Under the pieces are notes generated by a model that searched no databases, was not told where the DNA came from, and worked only from the letters and a program-made list of their open reading frames with translations. DNA of 64,000 nt from Plotosus lineatus (Eukaryota; Chordata; Actinopteri; Siluriformes; Plotosidae): contig CM045735.1 in NCBI GenBank assembly GCA_024760905.1, forward strand, positions 5,289,661-5,353,660, read 5' to 3'. Of this stretch, positions 1 to 10,484 are shown piece after piece; position 1 is the first letter of the stretch; each line of letters opens with the position of its first letter. The position numbers and the translations under genes are program-made.

Positions 1-592
1 TCTTCTCCATGCGAATCCAGAAGTTCCACGATGTTGTCCGTCTCCAAACCCAGATCCAACCGCTGACTGATTTGGACAACTTTATTGATCACGGACTCAC
101 GAGCCTCCTCAAACCCGTGGAAGTCGTTCACAAATTGAGGACACAACTTCTTCCGTACGCCATTGAAGCCTAACGCCTTTCTAATGTTCGTTGGCTTCTC
201 ACCTTTCTACGATCTTTTAATAACATCCGGCTTTGTTTCCATCGTAATGACTTTCCTCTTGGCTGGACCAGCTTCGCCAGAAGATCCTGCTTTCATTTTT
301 TGTCCATGATGCAAAAAAGGAGCACAAACACAGACAATCTACACTATGACGTGCCTCGAGACAAAATGGACGATGCTGATGACCGCGTAGAACCGTGTAG
401 CACTGCGGAGCACTGCGTAGCTGTGTATTCATACATACTCCGCGTCAAAAACTAATACGCATTCTGGGACCTTACGAAGAGAGCGGCGTAACTTTGCATC
501 TTTCTCTATGTTCTTACGTACATATATTGAGTAGCGTCGTAAAGACAAAACGTCGTAAGTCGAGAACCACGTAAGTCAAGGACCGCCTGTAC
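1..592 (-). mobile_element. Tigger/pogo DNA transposon, internally deleted
   Basis: The - strand at 298-220 reads as a transposase start ('KRKVITMETKPDVIKRS'). It jumps to the C-terminal part at 190-1 ('KKLCPQFVNDF', then 'LETDNIVELLDSHGE'). An inverted terminus, CAGGCGGTCCTTGACTTACG (- strand), ends near 592. The other end is outside the window. Confidence 0.75.
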
Positions 593-677
593 TGTGACAA
601 CCTGTATTAATACAGCGCTGCCTTCCAGAAGGTGTGGAAAGGATTACTTTTTCAGAGAACCTTAGATGTATTTGGGG

Positions 678-955
678 TTGGTGGTGTAGTAATAGGATTA
701 GGGTATTAGTTTTAGTGCTCGGCTCATGGTTGAGAGGTTGTTGGTTTGAATCCCCATTAGATCCACTGTGCTAAGACACCTGGGTAAGTGTGCCTCTGTC
801 CACCCACCGGTAAAAGCACTGGGAAGGTAACATGGGATGTGCTAGCGTTCCATACAGGAGGAGTTGGACTCCTAGTGTTTTCATGCTACAGGAACTGGGA
901 TAAGCTCCGGCTGTGATGAGCCACGAGGCCTGGGTGTAAAAAGCCCAACAGACTT
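678..955 (+). repeat. SINE-C copy
   Basis: The tRNA-like head 'GGTGTAGTAATAGG' and B-box-like 'GGTTTGAATCCC' are followed by 'GTGCTAAGACACCTGGG', ending 'GGGTGTAAAAAGCCC'. Confidence 0.7.
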
Positions 956-1006
956 AGATATATTTCAGAGAAATGTCAACACCGGGTTATCTGTGTACCG
1001 TTTCAG

Positions 1007-1162
1007 GAGCATCTGAGAACACAGCGAAGCAGCTACACCGAGTCCTGCGCTACCACACCCTTAACGACCCACAGCTTCACGACACCCTGAGAGACCTGCT
1101 AGCTTCCCTCCGTGCCCCTGCTAAGGGCTTCAGCTCGGTGGAGCGCCTACTCATCGGAAAGA
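1007..1162 (+). CDS. serpinf1: serpinf1 coding exon a
   Basis: The acceptor is TTTCAG before 1007 and the donor is GTGAGT at 1163. The first two bases complete a codon from an upstream exon outside the window and the exon leaves one base over. The product begins ASENTAKQLHRVLRYH, the PEDF shutter/helix region with the 'LHRVLRYH' match. At 156 bp it has the length I recall for human SERPINF1 exon 4. Confidence 0.9.
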
Positions 1163-1801
1163 GTGAGTGTACTTCAGTGTAAATATTATTGTTAAGCACC
1201 AATTCCAGAAGAGATTTGTTGTGTTTTGGGGTTTTTTTGTTTGTTTTTTTTTTTTAAATCACATATCACTGTATAAGCTTCGTCTATCTTCGTCTCAAGG
1301 ACTACGCCCGAAGTTGGAGTACCTCAACGCTATAGAGAAACAGTATGGGGCGCGACCCCAGACTCTCATGGGTGGGACTCGGGAAATTAAGCCTGTCAAT
1401 GATTGGTTCAAACAGCGTACAGGGGGTAATGTGGACCGTGTCCTTAAAACTCCTCTCCCTCGTAATCCAGCAGTGGTGCCTGTGGGAGCCGCCTATTTCA
1501 AAGGTCAGTTACTTGGTGCATATCTTTCCAATAAATATATCATCCATGATACATCCATCAATCAGGTGGCGTGGTGGTCAGCACGTCTGTCTCAAAGCAG
1601 GAAGATCCTGGGGTCAAGTCCGTGACTCAGTGACGGTGTCTCTCATATGTTATACAGCATGTTATATCTCATATGGCGTTTGCACGTTCATCTTGTGCTC
1701 ATGGGTTTCATTCGAGAAATCTGGTTTCCTCCGACGGTCCAATATGGACATTCATCTAACTGATTGTTCCAAATTACCCCCCTCAGTGTGAGTGTGAATG
1801 G

Positions 1802-1844
<43 letters not shown>

Positions 1845-4800
1845 GGCCTTGTGATGGTTTAGCAAGCTGCCTTCACCCAGTGTGTGCTATAGGCTCCAGC
1901 ATCCCTGCGTTCCTATTCGGATTCACTGATTCAGAAAATGGATGGGTGGCTGAAATGAAGAAATCAGTGCTACAAATACTAAATGTGAATTGTTTGTAGG
2001 AAAGTGGGTGACGAGGTTCAGCCAGGCTACGAAGGAGGAGTTCCAGTTGGATGGAGACGCACCGATTACCATTTCCGTGATGAAACAGGAACGCTACCCA
2101 CTGAAGATGGGCATTGACTCAGACCTCGGTTGCACGGTAATAAACAAACAAATAAAATAACAGATTCAGCATTATATTTTAATAACAAACAGGAAGCACA
2201 CGAGCAGGTTCAGTGAGAGGCCGATTGAATACTTTACTAAACGATGCAGGAAATCATTCGTACCTGCAGCCATTAAACTGGACAAACTGATATGTATTCT
2301 GATTCTGATTAATATGCTTTGGGTGTTAATAATTAGTAAGACTGTCTATAGACCGTGTTTAACAAGCATATTTTAGCGCATGTAATATCATACATAGGGT
2401 TTTAAAACCGCGTCTATAACTCACGGGTTTTCTTGATTCGCGGGAAGGGCCGGAACCGAATCATCGCGGAAACCGAGGGCCTACTGTATAGTTGAAAAAT
2501 ACTCAAAGGCTTGTTGGGTTATTCAGAGAACAAAGTTCAGAAAAAGTAATACATGGAAAAAATATGATTGTACTAGACCACAGGTGTGAAACCCAACTCA
2601 TTTTATGTGGTTCGTATGAGTTTTTAAAGATTATGATTATCGTACATCCTTTGCATCAACTATTACCATGAAACTTATCATCCGTTCGTTCCCTCATCCA
2701 TTCCACTAGGTGGCAGCAGCAGCCTTTTTTCAAGTTAAAAGCTAGTCATTCGTGACTCAAAAAGATTTCACGCTTGTTTATTGCTGTTAAGCTTTGTCAG
2801 AAAATGCGAGTAAAGAGGAAAAGAGGCCAAATTTCGAAACATTTCATTTTGCGATGGATTTCATGGTTGATTTTTAGAACAGATGTATTAATAAGTGATT
2901 TATTCAGTACTCCATCATCTTTAAATTTAGTGTAGTGGCCCTCAGTGAAAATGAGTTTCTTCTTCCTCTTCTTTTCCTTTCGGCTGTTCCGGAGTCGCCA
3001 CAGCAAATCATCTGCCTCCATCTCACCCTATCCTCTGCATCTTCTACTCTTACTCCAACGCCCTTCATGTCCTCCTTCACCACCTCCATAAATCGTCTCT
3101 TTGGTCTTCCACTGCTTGGCCAAAAAGGGTCACATACTAGAATATTATCCTGGAGCAGGTTTAGCCTTGATTAAAGAAATGTAATCCCCATATATCTTCT
3201 TCTTCTTTTCCTTTCGGCTTTTCCCTTCAGGGGTCGCCACAGTGAATCATCTGCCTCCATCTCACCCTATCCCCATATATAAAATCCCCATATATAAAAT
3301 ATACATAAAATATAACATAAAATGGTGTTGTTGCTCTGGTTGGTCCGGTCGAGGCTCAGCAACAGTAATGTGGCACTAGAATGAAGCAGTCGATGATCAG
3401 AATGTACTGAATGAACAGGTTATCACATCAATGCACTTTTCCCTCCCTGATGGCTCGAATATAAAATTGAGACTTAAACATTTAAAGAGTGGTTCAGGGA
3501 GCATAAGGAATCGTTTTCACATATGTATTGGCACCCTAGGGTCCTGACCTAGTGCTGGTAAAGGTGCTGGATCACTGATCCTAAGGGTTGGGGGTTCAAG
3601 CCTTACTCTCAACAGGTTGTCACTGTCCCCTCCGTGCAGCTAACTGGGTTCTCAAAGGCCGGCCATGTCTCGCAGTCTCTCTGGTGTGAGGTTCATGTAA
3701 AAGAACAATTGCTGACTTTCGACAAGAGTAGCTGCATAGCTGTCAGCGTGTTTCTGCCCTGCGATGGCCTGGCGAGCTGTCCAGGGTGTACTCTGTCCTC
3801 GCCCAGAGTCGGCTTGGATGGGTGCTAGCCTCCTCGTGACCCCAGTTAGGATTAAGCGGTTACAGAAAATAAACGGGTCCTGACCTTAACCCTAGTGATA
3901 GTCTTTATGATGTGCTGGAGAAGACTTCATGGAGTGGTTCAGTTTTTCCCTCATCAGTTCAAGATGTCAACTAAAACTGAACCCAATACTGGATGAAAAT
4001 AAATGTAGTGGTGCTGGTTAAGTTTGTTAAAACCATGCCGTGGTGATCACACGTTGTGATTAAGGCTGAACTTGTTCACTTAATCCCATTAGGGTCACAG
4101 AAAGGCGAAGGGTACACCCTGAACAGCTCACCAGGCCATTCATTCCTTCATTCATTTTCTGAACCACTTAATTAAAAATAAATAAATAAATTAGACCAAA
4201 AAATAATATGATCTCGGGGAGGCTGGTGCCCTTTTCAACCGGCTCTGGATGAGGGCAGAGTACACAGGCCATCGCAGGACAGAAACATGCTGATTGCTAT
4301 GCAGCTCCTGTTTAGGAAAGTCATCAATGGTTCTTTTACATGCCCCACAACATAGACACCGAGCGACATGACCGGCCTTTGATAAGCCAGTTAGCCCCAC
4401 TGGGGGCACTAGCTAATAACAGTTATATTAACGCTCGGATTGCTACACGCGGTAATTGGCATGTCCCTACTGTTGTGTTGTCCCCTGTTTACTGTTGTGT
4501 TGAATCCTTAGAGGTAAACTGGTTTTGTTTACTTCATTTTCCACCACAGATAGCACAAGTTCCCATGGAGGATGGAGTAAGCATGTACCTGTTCCTGCCA
4601 GATGATGTGACGAAGAACTTGACTCTGATCGAGGAAGCGCTGACTGCTGAATTTGTGCAGGACCTGGCCAACACTCTGCACTCCGTACAGGTTCGGCTTA
4701 CACTCCCTGTACTCAAACTGGGATACAGCACGGATCTCTTGGGTGCCCTCTCTGATGTGGGTAAGCCGTTTATTTATTTATTTTTTAGATTGCCCCATTT

Positions 4801-6632
4801 AGTGAGCCAAAATGTTTGAAAGCCAAATGGTATGCAGTACAGGGATCTCTCACTTTCCGCGCTTAATGGGACCGAGACCCCCCACCCCCGCGGCCACCAA
4901 TTTCCATGAAGTTGGATCGACCCTCCTGACTGAAGTATACATACATGTATATGTTTATATAATATCAATAAATACATATTAAACGCTATAAATGCTTCCA
5001 ATAACAATTAAACAATCAAAAATAATGCATAAAATGTAAATAAAATATAAATACACACACATACAGACGCAGAGGCGTACTTCACATAAAAATGTAAGCA
5101 GTTTTGTTGGGGGGTTTTGGGTTGTTTATTTGGTTTTGTTTGTTTGGGTTTTTTTCATAATTAGCCTTGTTTTGCAGCATTTTCCTAAACTTTCCCCCAT
5201 TTTTCCTTAATTTTCTTTTTTTAATTTTCCGATGAATATTTTTGAAAAACCCGCGATGCACTGAAGCCGCAGAAACTGAAGCACGAAGTAGCGAGGGATC
5301 ACTGTATATTAACTTTTAAATTATAATTTAATATCGTGATATCCTAATGTTTACCTCGACATGCACGAAGTGCAATATTTTGATTGAAATAGTAAACAAT
5401 AAAATCAAATGGGAATTCCTCATCATCACTTATTTGCTGAAAGGGTTAACCTTACCAGTAATACTCGCAATTAGCCTAGAGTCTATCTCAACCGACTCTG
5501 GGTGATCCCGGGGTACACCCTGAACGTTTCCAAATGGCAACAGCTTACATCCCGATAAAGATTATGAAGTTACTTATTCTAAATAAAGAACAGTCAGCAC
5601 TTCTGTGTGGAATTTGTATGTTCTCCCTGTACGTGTGTGGGTTTCATCCGGGTCCTCCAGGTTTCCTCCTACAGTCCAAAGATATGCACATTAGGCTAAT
5701 CGGCTATCAAAATTGCCTCTAGGTGTAAGTGTGAAGTGTGACTGGTTGTGTTTGTGTCCTGTGATGGACTGCAGGGCTGTGTAGGGTGTACCCCACCTTC
5801 ACCCAAAGATGCCTGATGTAGGCTCCAGCCTCTGTGTGACTTTGGTAGGATTAAGCGGTTAGGTGACTGAATGAAGGTGCCATAAGTGGCGTAGTGGTCA
5901 GTATGTCCGCCTCACAGCAAGAAGGTCCTGGGTTTGATTCCCAGTCAGGTGTTTTTGTGTGAAGTTTGCATGTTCTCCCTGTGCATGCATGGTTTTCCTC
6001 CGGGTGCTCCAGTTTCCTCCTACAGTCCAAAAAAAATGCACAGTAGGCTAATTGGCTGTTCCAAATCACCACTAGGTGTGAGTATGAATGGTTGTGCTAA
6101 TGTTGGTCCTGCAATGGCTAGGAAAGCTGTCCAGGGTGTACCCTACCCTCGCCCCGAGTTTGCTAAGATGGGTGCCAGCCTCCCGGCGACCATAATAAGG
6201 ATGAAGCAGTTCGGAAAACAAATGAATGAATACTGTCCAATTATAGTGAGATCGCGAACCAATCAAATTCCATGTAGTATTTACGGATTTAATTTATAGA
6301 ATCACTTCATTTTTTTTTTTTTTTTTTTTTTTTTTATTTTACCTCCCCTTGTCTTCTTGTATCAAGGGTTATCGGATTGGCTGAAAAGCCCAGAGCTTAA
6401 AAAAATCACAGCTGCGCCAGCGAAGGTGACCACGGTGCGTTACAAGGCTGTCATGGAGACGGCACCAGAGGGTACCCAATATCCCAGCACTTCTCTGCCT
6501 CTCAACGGCCAATCACTCGCCCTTTCATATCACGTGAACCGTCCCTTCATCTTCTTGATTCGTGACGAGCCATCAGGGGCACTTCTGTTCATCGGAAAGG
6601 TACTCAACCCGCGTGACCTGGCGAGTGCATGA
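1007..6632 (+). CDS. serpinf1: serpinf1 (pigment epithelium-derived factor), 3' five coding exons, partial
   Basis: Exons are 1007-1162, 1300-1503, 2000-2136, 4550-4760 and 6367-6632. All joins keep frame and use AG acceptors and GT donors. The joined product is about 324 residues of a serpin and resembles PEDF along its length, for example 'GKWVTRF', 'GIDSDLGC', 'IAQVPM', 'NLTLIEEALT' and the C-terminal serpin signature 'NRPFIFLIRD'. PEDF is a secreted, non-inhibitory serpin with anti-angiogenic and neurotrophic roles. The N-terminal exons, including the signal peptide, would lie left of position 1. The NLT sequon matches the known PEDF N-glycosylation site. The reactive-loop hinge reads 'PEGTQYPST'; Tyr and Pro stand where inhibitory serpins have small residues, which fits a non-inhibitor. 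Other clade F serpins are less likely; SERPINH1 was considered and fits poorly. Confidence 0.93.
1300..1503 (+). CDS. serpinf1: serpinf1 coding exon b
   Basis: The acceptor is TCTCAAG before 1300 and the donor is GTCAGT at 1504. It encodes 'LEYLNAIEKQYGARP' through 'VPVGAAYFK', which parallels the PEDF segment leading to the 'FKGxWVT' strand. At 204 bp it equals the length I recall for human exon 5. Confidence 0.9.
1563..1965 (+). repeat. SINE-B copy with (TG)n expansion
   Basis: It starts 'GGCGTGGTGGTCAGCACG', has 'GGTTTCCTCCGACGGTCC' and ends 'CAGAAAATGGATGGGTGG'. A TG tract sits at 1806-1843. It lies in the serpinf1 intron after exon b. Confidence 0.7.
2000..2136 (+). CDS. serpinf1: serpinf1 coding exon c
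   Basis: The acceptor is TTTGTAG before 2000 and the donor is GTAATA at 2137. The exon reads GKWVTRFSQATKEEF and ends 'GIDSDLGCT', with Met-Lys in the 'SVMKQ' strand. The frame is exact with both neighbours. No single long open frame spans this exon, so it is easily missed by an ORF scan. Confidence 0.9.
2190..2312 (+). repeat. LINE (L2/CR1-type) 3' end remnant
   Basis: A short frame reads 'RCRKSFVPAAIKL', matching the C-terminal end of L2-type reverse transcriptases, and runs into a CTGATT repeat tail. Confidence 0.5.
2335..2489. repeat. Tigger-like MITE end
   Basis: It contains 'GGTTTTAAAACCGCGTCTAT', 'GGGCCGGAACCGAATC' and a terminus at 'GGGCCTACTGTA'. The same sequence recurs at 8130-8255. 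Confidence 0.5.
2952..3122 (-). mobile_element. RTE-like LINE 3' end fragment
   Basis: It matches the 3' part of the elements at 39201 and 60634 ('GTGAGATGGAGGCAGATGAT' on the - strand), with a CCGAAAGGAAAAGAAG tail. Confidence 0.75.
3196..3276 (-). mobile_element. RTE-like LINE 3' tail fragment
   Basis: This is a second tail copy 75 bp from the preceding one: 'GGCGACCCCTGAAGGG' (- strand) and the A/G-rich end. Confidence 0.65.
3550..3872 (+). repeat. SINE-A copy
   Basis: It carries 'GATCACTGATCCTAAGGGTT', 'GTAAAAGAACAATTGCTGAC' and tail 'TTAGGATTAAGCGGTT'. Confidence 0.8.
4195..4430 (-). repeat. SINE-A copy, head-truncated
   Basis: It is antisense to serpinf1, in the intron before exon d; the 'GGTTCTTTTACATG' and 'AGCCAGTTAGCCCCACTGGG' blocks are recognisable. 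Confidence 0.75.
4550..4760 (+). CDS. serpinf1: serpinf1 coding exon d, with conserved N-glycosylation sequon
   Basis: The acceptor is CCACCACAG before 4550 and the donor is GTAAGC at 4761. It encodes 'IAQVPMEDGVSMYLFLP', then 'NLTLIEEALTAEFVQDL', then 'LTLPVLKLGYSTDL'. The NLT sequon sits where PEDF carries its N-glycan. The 211-bp length equals the one I recall for human exon 7. Confidence 0.93.
4840..5304. mobile_element. Tigger-like MITE, 'GGGATC..CGCTACTTCG' family
   Basis: It has termini CAGGGATCTCTCACTTTCCG and (inverted) CAGTGATCCCTCGCTACTTC, flanked by TA on both sides. Relatives are at 22390, 48873, 55561 and 40370. Confidence 0.75.
5595..5875 (+). repeat. SINE-B copy, head-truncated
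   Basis: It begins in 'GTGTGGAATTTGTATGTTCT' and ends 'GGATTAAGCGGTTAGG'. Its tail abuts the next SINE-B, making a head-to-tail pair. Confidence 0.7.
5878..6237 (+). repeat. SINE-B copy, near full length
   Basis: The tRNA-like head reads 'GTGGCGTAGTGGTCAGTATG' with 'GGTTTGATTCCCAGTC' as B-box. The tail reads 'AAGGATGAAGCAGTTCGG' then AATGAATGAAT. Confidence 0.8.
6367..6632 (+). CDS. serpinf1: serpinf1 terminal coding exon with reactive-centre loop and stop
   Basis: The acceptor ATCAAG before 6367 is preceded by a T-run at 6310-6335 and a CT-rich tract. The stop is TGA at 6630-6632. The exon encodes 'LSDWLKSPELKKITA', the loop region 'METAPEGTQYPSTSLP' and the serpin C-terminal signature 'YHVNRPFIFLIRDE', then 'GALLFIGKVLNP'. 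There is no ER-retention KDEL-type end, which argues against SERPINH1. Confidence 0.93.
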
Positions 6633-7105
6633 AAGCAGCACACACGTATTCACACAGCTATATAAACATATTTGGATATACCACACAGATAAAGGCTTTT
6701 ATACCAAGATCGTCCCTAAGACGGACCCTCGAGGCTTCCGGCAGGAATGTTACGTTGCACTTCCATGTTCTAACACATTCACGGTGCTTCATGTTCACTC
6801 CCATTTTATATTCAACACAAAGGTCTCACACAGCCAATCATCAGGTCATCGCTATCAGCAACAGTTTTTTTCTCACGGTGCCAAATCTCACACGAATCAC
6901 ATCCCAAATATATCAAATCTCAAAGAAATCTTTCGGATAAGAAGGATTTGGGCTGTTTGCATTCAGGTGCTTTGTTAATTATTGTCAGTTACACGTGCAT
7001 GGCTTCTTTTTTAAAAGTTGGCTTATTCTGTTTTGTATATTTACCAACAGGAATAATCTGAATTTGTATATTAAGATCAATAAAAATATTTACAAACCAC
7101 CTCTG
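6633..7105 (+). other. serpinf1: serpinf1 3' UTR with poly(A) signal
   Basis: AATAAA lies at 7079-7084, about 450 bp past the stop, followed by a T/G-rich stretch from about 7102 that could act as the downstream element. The cleavage point is inferred. Confidence 0.6.
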
Positions 7106-7215
7106 TGGTATCACTTTCTTTGGTCGTGTTTTTGATCCTCATTTGCAGTACGCCCTTGATCACTCGTGGTTCAACACTCGCGCCCACGCATACTCGCTGG
7201 TTGGTGACAAACTTG

Positions 7216-7566
7216 CACATGATTCAAATTTAGCCAATGGCTGAGAGCTTTTGTTTCTCCCTCCTGCTGATTGGTTGCAGATGATGTGTACACAACTTTT
7301 TTTTCGCCTTCACACACAAGTTATCAACGTGATTGCCTGAATTGCGAAGTAAATTTTTTTCATGTGTTTTTAATGATTATTTAAGCGCCATGATGTCACT
7401 CCAACACCCTGCATCTCCTCTAGCTTCTGGCAAGGAGTCTCAGCGCTTTATTTATTCATAAATATTATCACAGTACAAAATTAAAAAGTTTTTATTCAAT
7501 CATTACTACATTTTACTGCATTATTATTATAATACTCTCGAATTAGCAGCGAACCTGGGAGTTACT
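7216..7566. repeat. tandem duplication, unit 1
   Basis: The unit begins 'CACATGATTCAAATTTAGCC' and contains 'GATGATGTGTACAC', 'TGATGTCACTCCAACACC' and 'TTTATTTATTCATAAATATT'. The same order recurs from 7567. Confidence 0.8.
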
Positions 7567-8130
7567 GGCACGTGATTCATATTTAGCCAATGGCTGAGAG
7601 CTTTTGTTTCTCCCTTCTGTTGATTGGTTGCAGATGATGCGTAAACCTCTATTTTTTTTTCTCCTTCACGTACATGTCATCAATGTGATTGCTTGAATTG
7701 TGAAGTCACGTTATTTTTTAGTGTGTTTTTAATTAGTGGTATAGGGCACCGGATCACTGACCCTAAGGTTGGGGGTTCGAGTCCCTCGCCCCACAAGCCT
7801 ATGATGAGAGGTTCATGTAGAAGAACCATTGCTGACTTTCGTAAAGAGTCGGCTGCAAAGCCGTCAGGGTGTTTCTGTCCCATGCTAAACGGTTGTGTCA
7901 GGACGGGCATCCGACGTAAAAACCTATGAACCAAATCAAACGTGCGACTCATTGTCTGTGGCGAAAAAAGCCAAAAAGGAAATCTCATCTCAAGTCCTAT
8001 GATGTCACTCAAACGCTATGCATCTTCTCTAGCTTCTCGTAAGGAGCCTAAGAGCTTTATTTATTCATAAATATTATCACATTATATTAATTATTACTAC
8101 ATGTTACTGCATTATTACTGTATTAATGAG
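7567..8130. repeat. tandem duplication, unit 2, split by a SINE
   Basis: It matches unit 1 from 'CACGTGATTCATATTTAGCC' up to 7733 and again from about 7992 to 8130. The foreign 7734-7991 segment is absent from unit 1. Confidence 0.8.
7734..7991 (+). repeat. SINE-A head with a different 3' tail
   Basis: The 5' part is SINE-A ('GATCACTGACCCTAAGGTTG', 'GAACCATTGCTGACTTTC', 'GCAAAGCCGTCAGGGTGTTT'). From about 7885 it switches to 'GTGTCAGGACGGGCATCCG' and ends 'GTGGCGAAAAAAGCC', resembling RTE LINE tails rather than the usual SINE-A tail. Confidence 0.6.
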
Positions 8131-8255
8131 TAAGACGGGCGAGAGAATGGGTTTAACAACCATATTGTAGCGCATGTAATATCATACACAGGGTTTTAAA
8201 ACCGCGTCAATAATTCGTGGATTTTCAGGATCCGTGGAAAGGGCCGGAACCAAAC
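8130..8255. repeat. Tigger-like MITE end, second copy
   Basis: It shares 'GCGCATGTAATATCATACA', 'GGGTTTTAAAACCGCGTC' and 'AAGGGCCGGAACC' with 2335-2489. Confidence 0.5.
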
Positions 8256-8416
8256 CATTGTTCATGTGCCAGTTATTAAGAAATTTCATGGCACGAGTCC
8301 AAAAAAATGAAACTGTTTCTAAAGGCGCAATACTCTGGCGACTGCTGATGATTCTTTTTTGAGTTGGCGACTGCCTCATACCCACCACAACTGTGTATGT
8401 GATGTCCTAAAGACTC

Positions 8417-8770
8417 ATTCATTCATTCATTCATTTTCTGAACCGATTAATCCTAATTAGGGTTGCGGGGAGGCTGGCACCCATCTCAGTCGACTCTGGG
8501 CAAGGGCAGAGTACACCCTGGACGGCTCGCCAGGCCATCGCCGGCCAGAAACACGCTGATGGTTATGCAACTGCTCTTGAGGAAAGCCAGCAATGGTTCT
8601 TTTACCTGAACATCTCAGCACAGGCAGTGAGAGACATGGGTGGCCTTTAATTGCCCAGGTAGCTCCACTGGGGGGGGGGGCCAGCAGTGACAAGCCGTTG
8701 AGAGTGGGGTTTGAACCCCCAACCTTAGGATCAGTAATGCAGCACCTTTACCACCAGGCCATCGTTGCCA
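8417..8770 (-). repeat. SINE-A copy, near full length
   Basis: On + it reads (ATTC)n, 'TCCTAATTAGGGTTGCGGGG', 'GGTTCTTTTACCTGAAC' and the head 'ACCACCAGGCCATCG'. Confidence 0.8.
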
Positions 8771-9164
8771 TCCTAAAGACTCAAATAAAAATAATAATGC
8801 TCAGATGAAAATATCTGATGGTCGCCAACTAGGTCTCAGTCTGTCTGTATCTAAGTTCTCAAACATCTATGACTATCTATGATCCGACCCCAACGCTCTC
8901 AGACTGTCAGCAATATGATCGCGGATAGTTCGTGAAGGTCACCGATTTGTAGATTGTGTGTAATTTGGTTTCCAAAAGAGGATCTTTCACAGTGGGTGGA
9001 CTCCTTGCTGAGTCACTGACAGTCACTGACAGTCAGGGATATGGTTGACAATACCAGTCATGGACTCCTCATGCTTGCACCGGACCTAAAATTTGATCAA
9101 ATTGTGGGAATTAACGGGCGTCATCCCCCCAAATGAGATCTGACAAGGTAATTATCGTCACTCA

Positions 9165-9415
9165 CCAGACCAGACCATCCCAGGACCAACACACAAACAT
9201 TCACCATTCACACTCATTACTAGGGGTAATTGTGGAACAGCCAGTTAGCCTAACGTTGATATCATTGGGCTGTGTGAGGAAGCCCACGCAAAGACTGGGA
9301 CAACAACCAAACTCCACACACAAGACGCTCCTGCTAAGCACAGGACTGGAACGTAGGACCTTCTGAGGCAGTGAGGCAGACACGCGAACCGCTACACTAC
9401 CGTGTCACCCAAAGC
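9165..9415 (-). repeat. SINE-B copy, diverged
   Basis: It shows 'CCAACACACAAACATTCACC', 'GGAACAGCCAGTTAGCCTA' and head remnants 'CGAACCGCTACACTACCGTG'. Confidence 0.6.
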
Positions 9416-9654
9416 CATCTTTAACTCGCATCATTTCCTGTAATGATAATGTGATGCATGTGGGTGGTTTTTGGACAAAAAATAAATAAAGCGAACCACC
9501 AGTTCTGCCAAATCAGAATCTGCATCAATCTGCTGAAACTGTGTTTGTTCTGGGAAGGCATTCAAATGCACCGCAATCCTTTCCTGTGCCATGTGGAAAA
9601 TCTACAACAGGCCTGAAGTCTCAGCCTGGAAATAAATGAGTGGAGTCATTTCAG

Positions 9655-9955
9655 GGCAGTGGTGGCCTAGTGGTATAGGGTGCCCGATTACTGATCCTAA
9701 GGTTGGGGGTTCGATTCCCACTCCACAAGTTGTCAGCTAACCGGGTTATCAAAGGCCGGCCGTGTCTCTCACTGTCTATGGTGTGAGGTTCATGTAAAAG
9801 AACCATTGCTGACTTTTGACAAGAGTAGCTGCGTAGCCATCAGCGTGTTTCCGCCCTGCGATGGCCTGGCGAGGTGTCCAGGGTGTACTCTGCCTTCACC
9901 CGGAGTTGGCTGGGATGGGCAATTAATTAGGATTAAGCGGTTACAGAAAATGAAC
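9655..9955 (+). repeat. SINE-A copy
   Basis: It has an intact head, 'GTGGTGGCCTAGTGGTATAG' with 'GGGGGTTCGATTCCCAC', and ends 'AAGCGGTTACAGAAAATG'. Confidence 0.8.
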
Positions 9956-10074
9956 CGAGTCATTTCAGGATTAAAACCTGTTGTGTCTCACAAGTGCTTC
10001 ATTACCACTTCAAATAAAAATGAAGAAACTTCATCCACTATCAACGTCAATATTACGCTAAAACCATATTACAC

Positions 10075-10400
10075 TCACTCACTCACTCACGCTGGAGCCT
10101 ATCCAAAGCTCATACTGCACGAAGACGAGGTACACCCTGGACAGCTTGCTACACCATCGCGGGACCAACACACTTACAACCACTCCCTCACACCCAGGGA
10201 CAAATTGGAACGGTTAATTGTCCTAATGCGCAAAGTCTTTAGAATGTGGGAGGAAACCAGTGTACACTGAGGAAACCAACACAAACACGGGAAGAACATA
10301 CACAGAGAACTCCACACAGAACTCCACACAGAACTCCACACAGAACTACCCACACTGAGCCCAGGATTACAATCAGGATCTTCTTGCTGTTAGAAGGGAC
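10075..10400 (-). repeat. SINE-B copy with short internal tandem repeat
   Basis: It carries 'AGGTACACCCTGGACAGCTT' and 'GTGGGAGGAAACCAGTGTAC', and four copies of an 11-bp unit CACAGAACTCC at about 10309-10346. Confidence 0.6.
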
Positions 10401-10484
10401 ATAACACCGTAGCATCGTTTCGTCGTAACCAATTCCCATGCATCGGGTACTGCCTTCCCTATTGCACAACTACCAGCGTCCAGG

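Noticed and set aside
1007..6632. SERPINH1 as identity of the serpin
   Set aside because: SERPINH1 was considered because it lies near SLCO2B1 in humans. The sequence lacks its C-terminal ER-retention end and matches PEDF throughout.
6562..6978. 138-codon frame overlapping the serpinf1 last exon
   Set aside because: It is out of frame with the serpin and runs through the 3' UTR with no recognisable domain.
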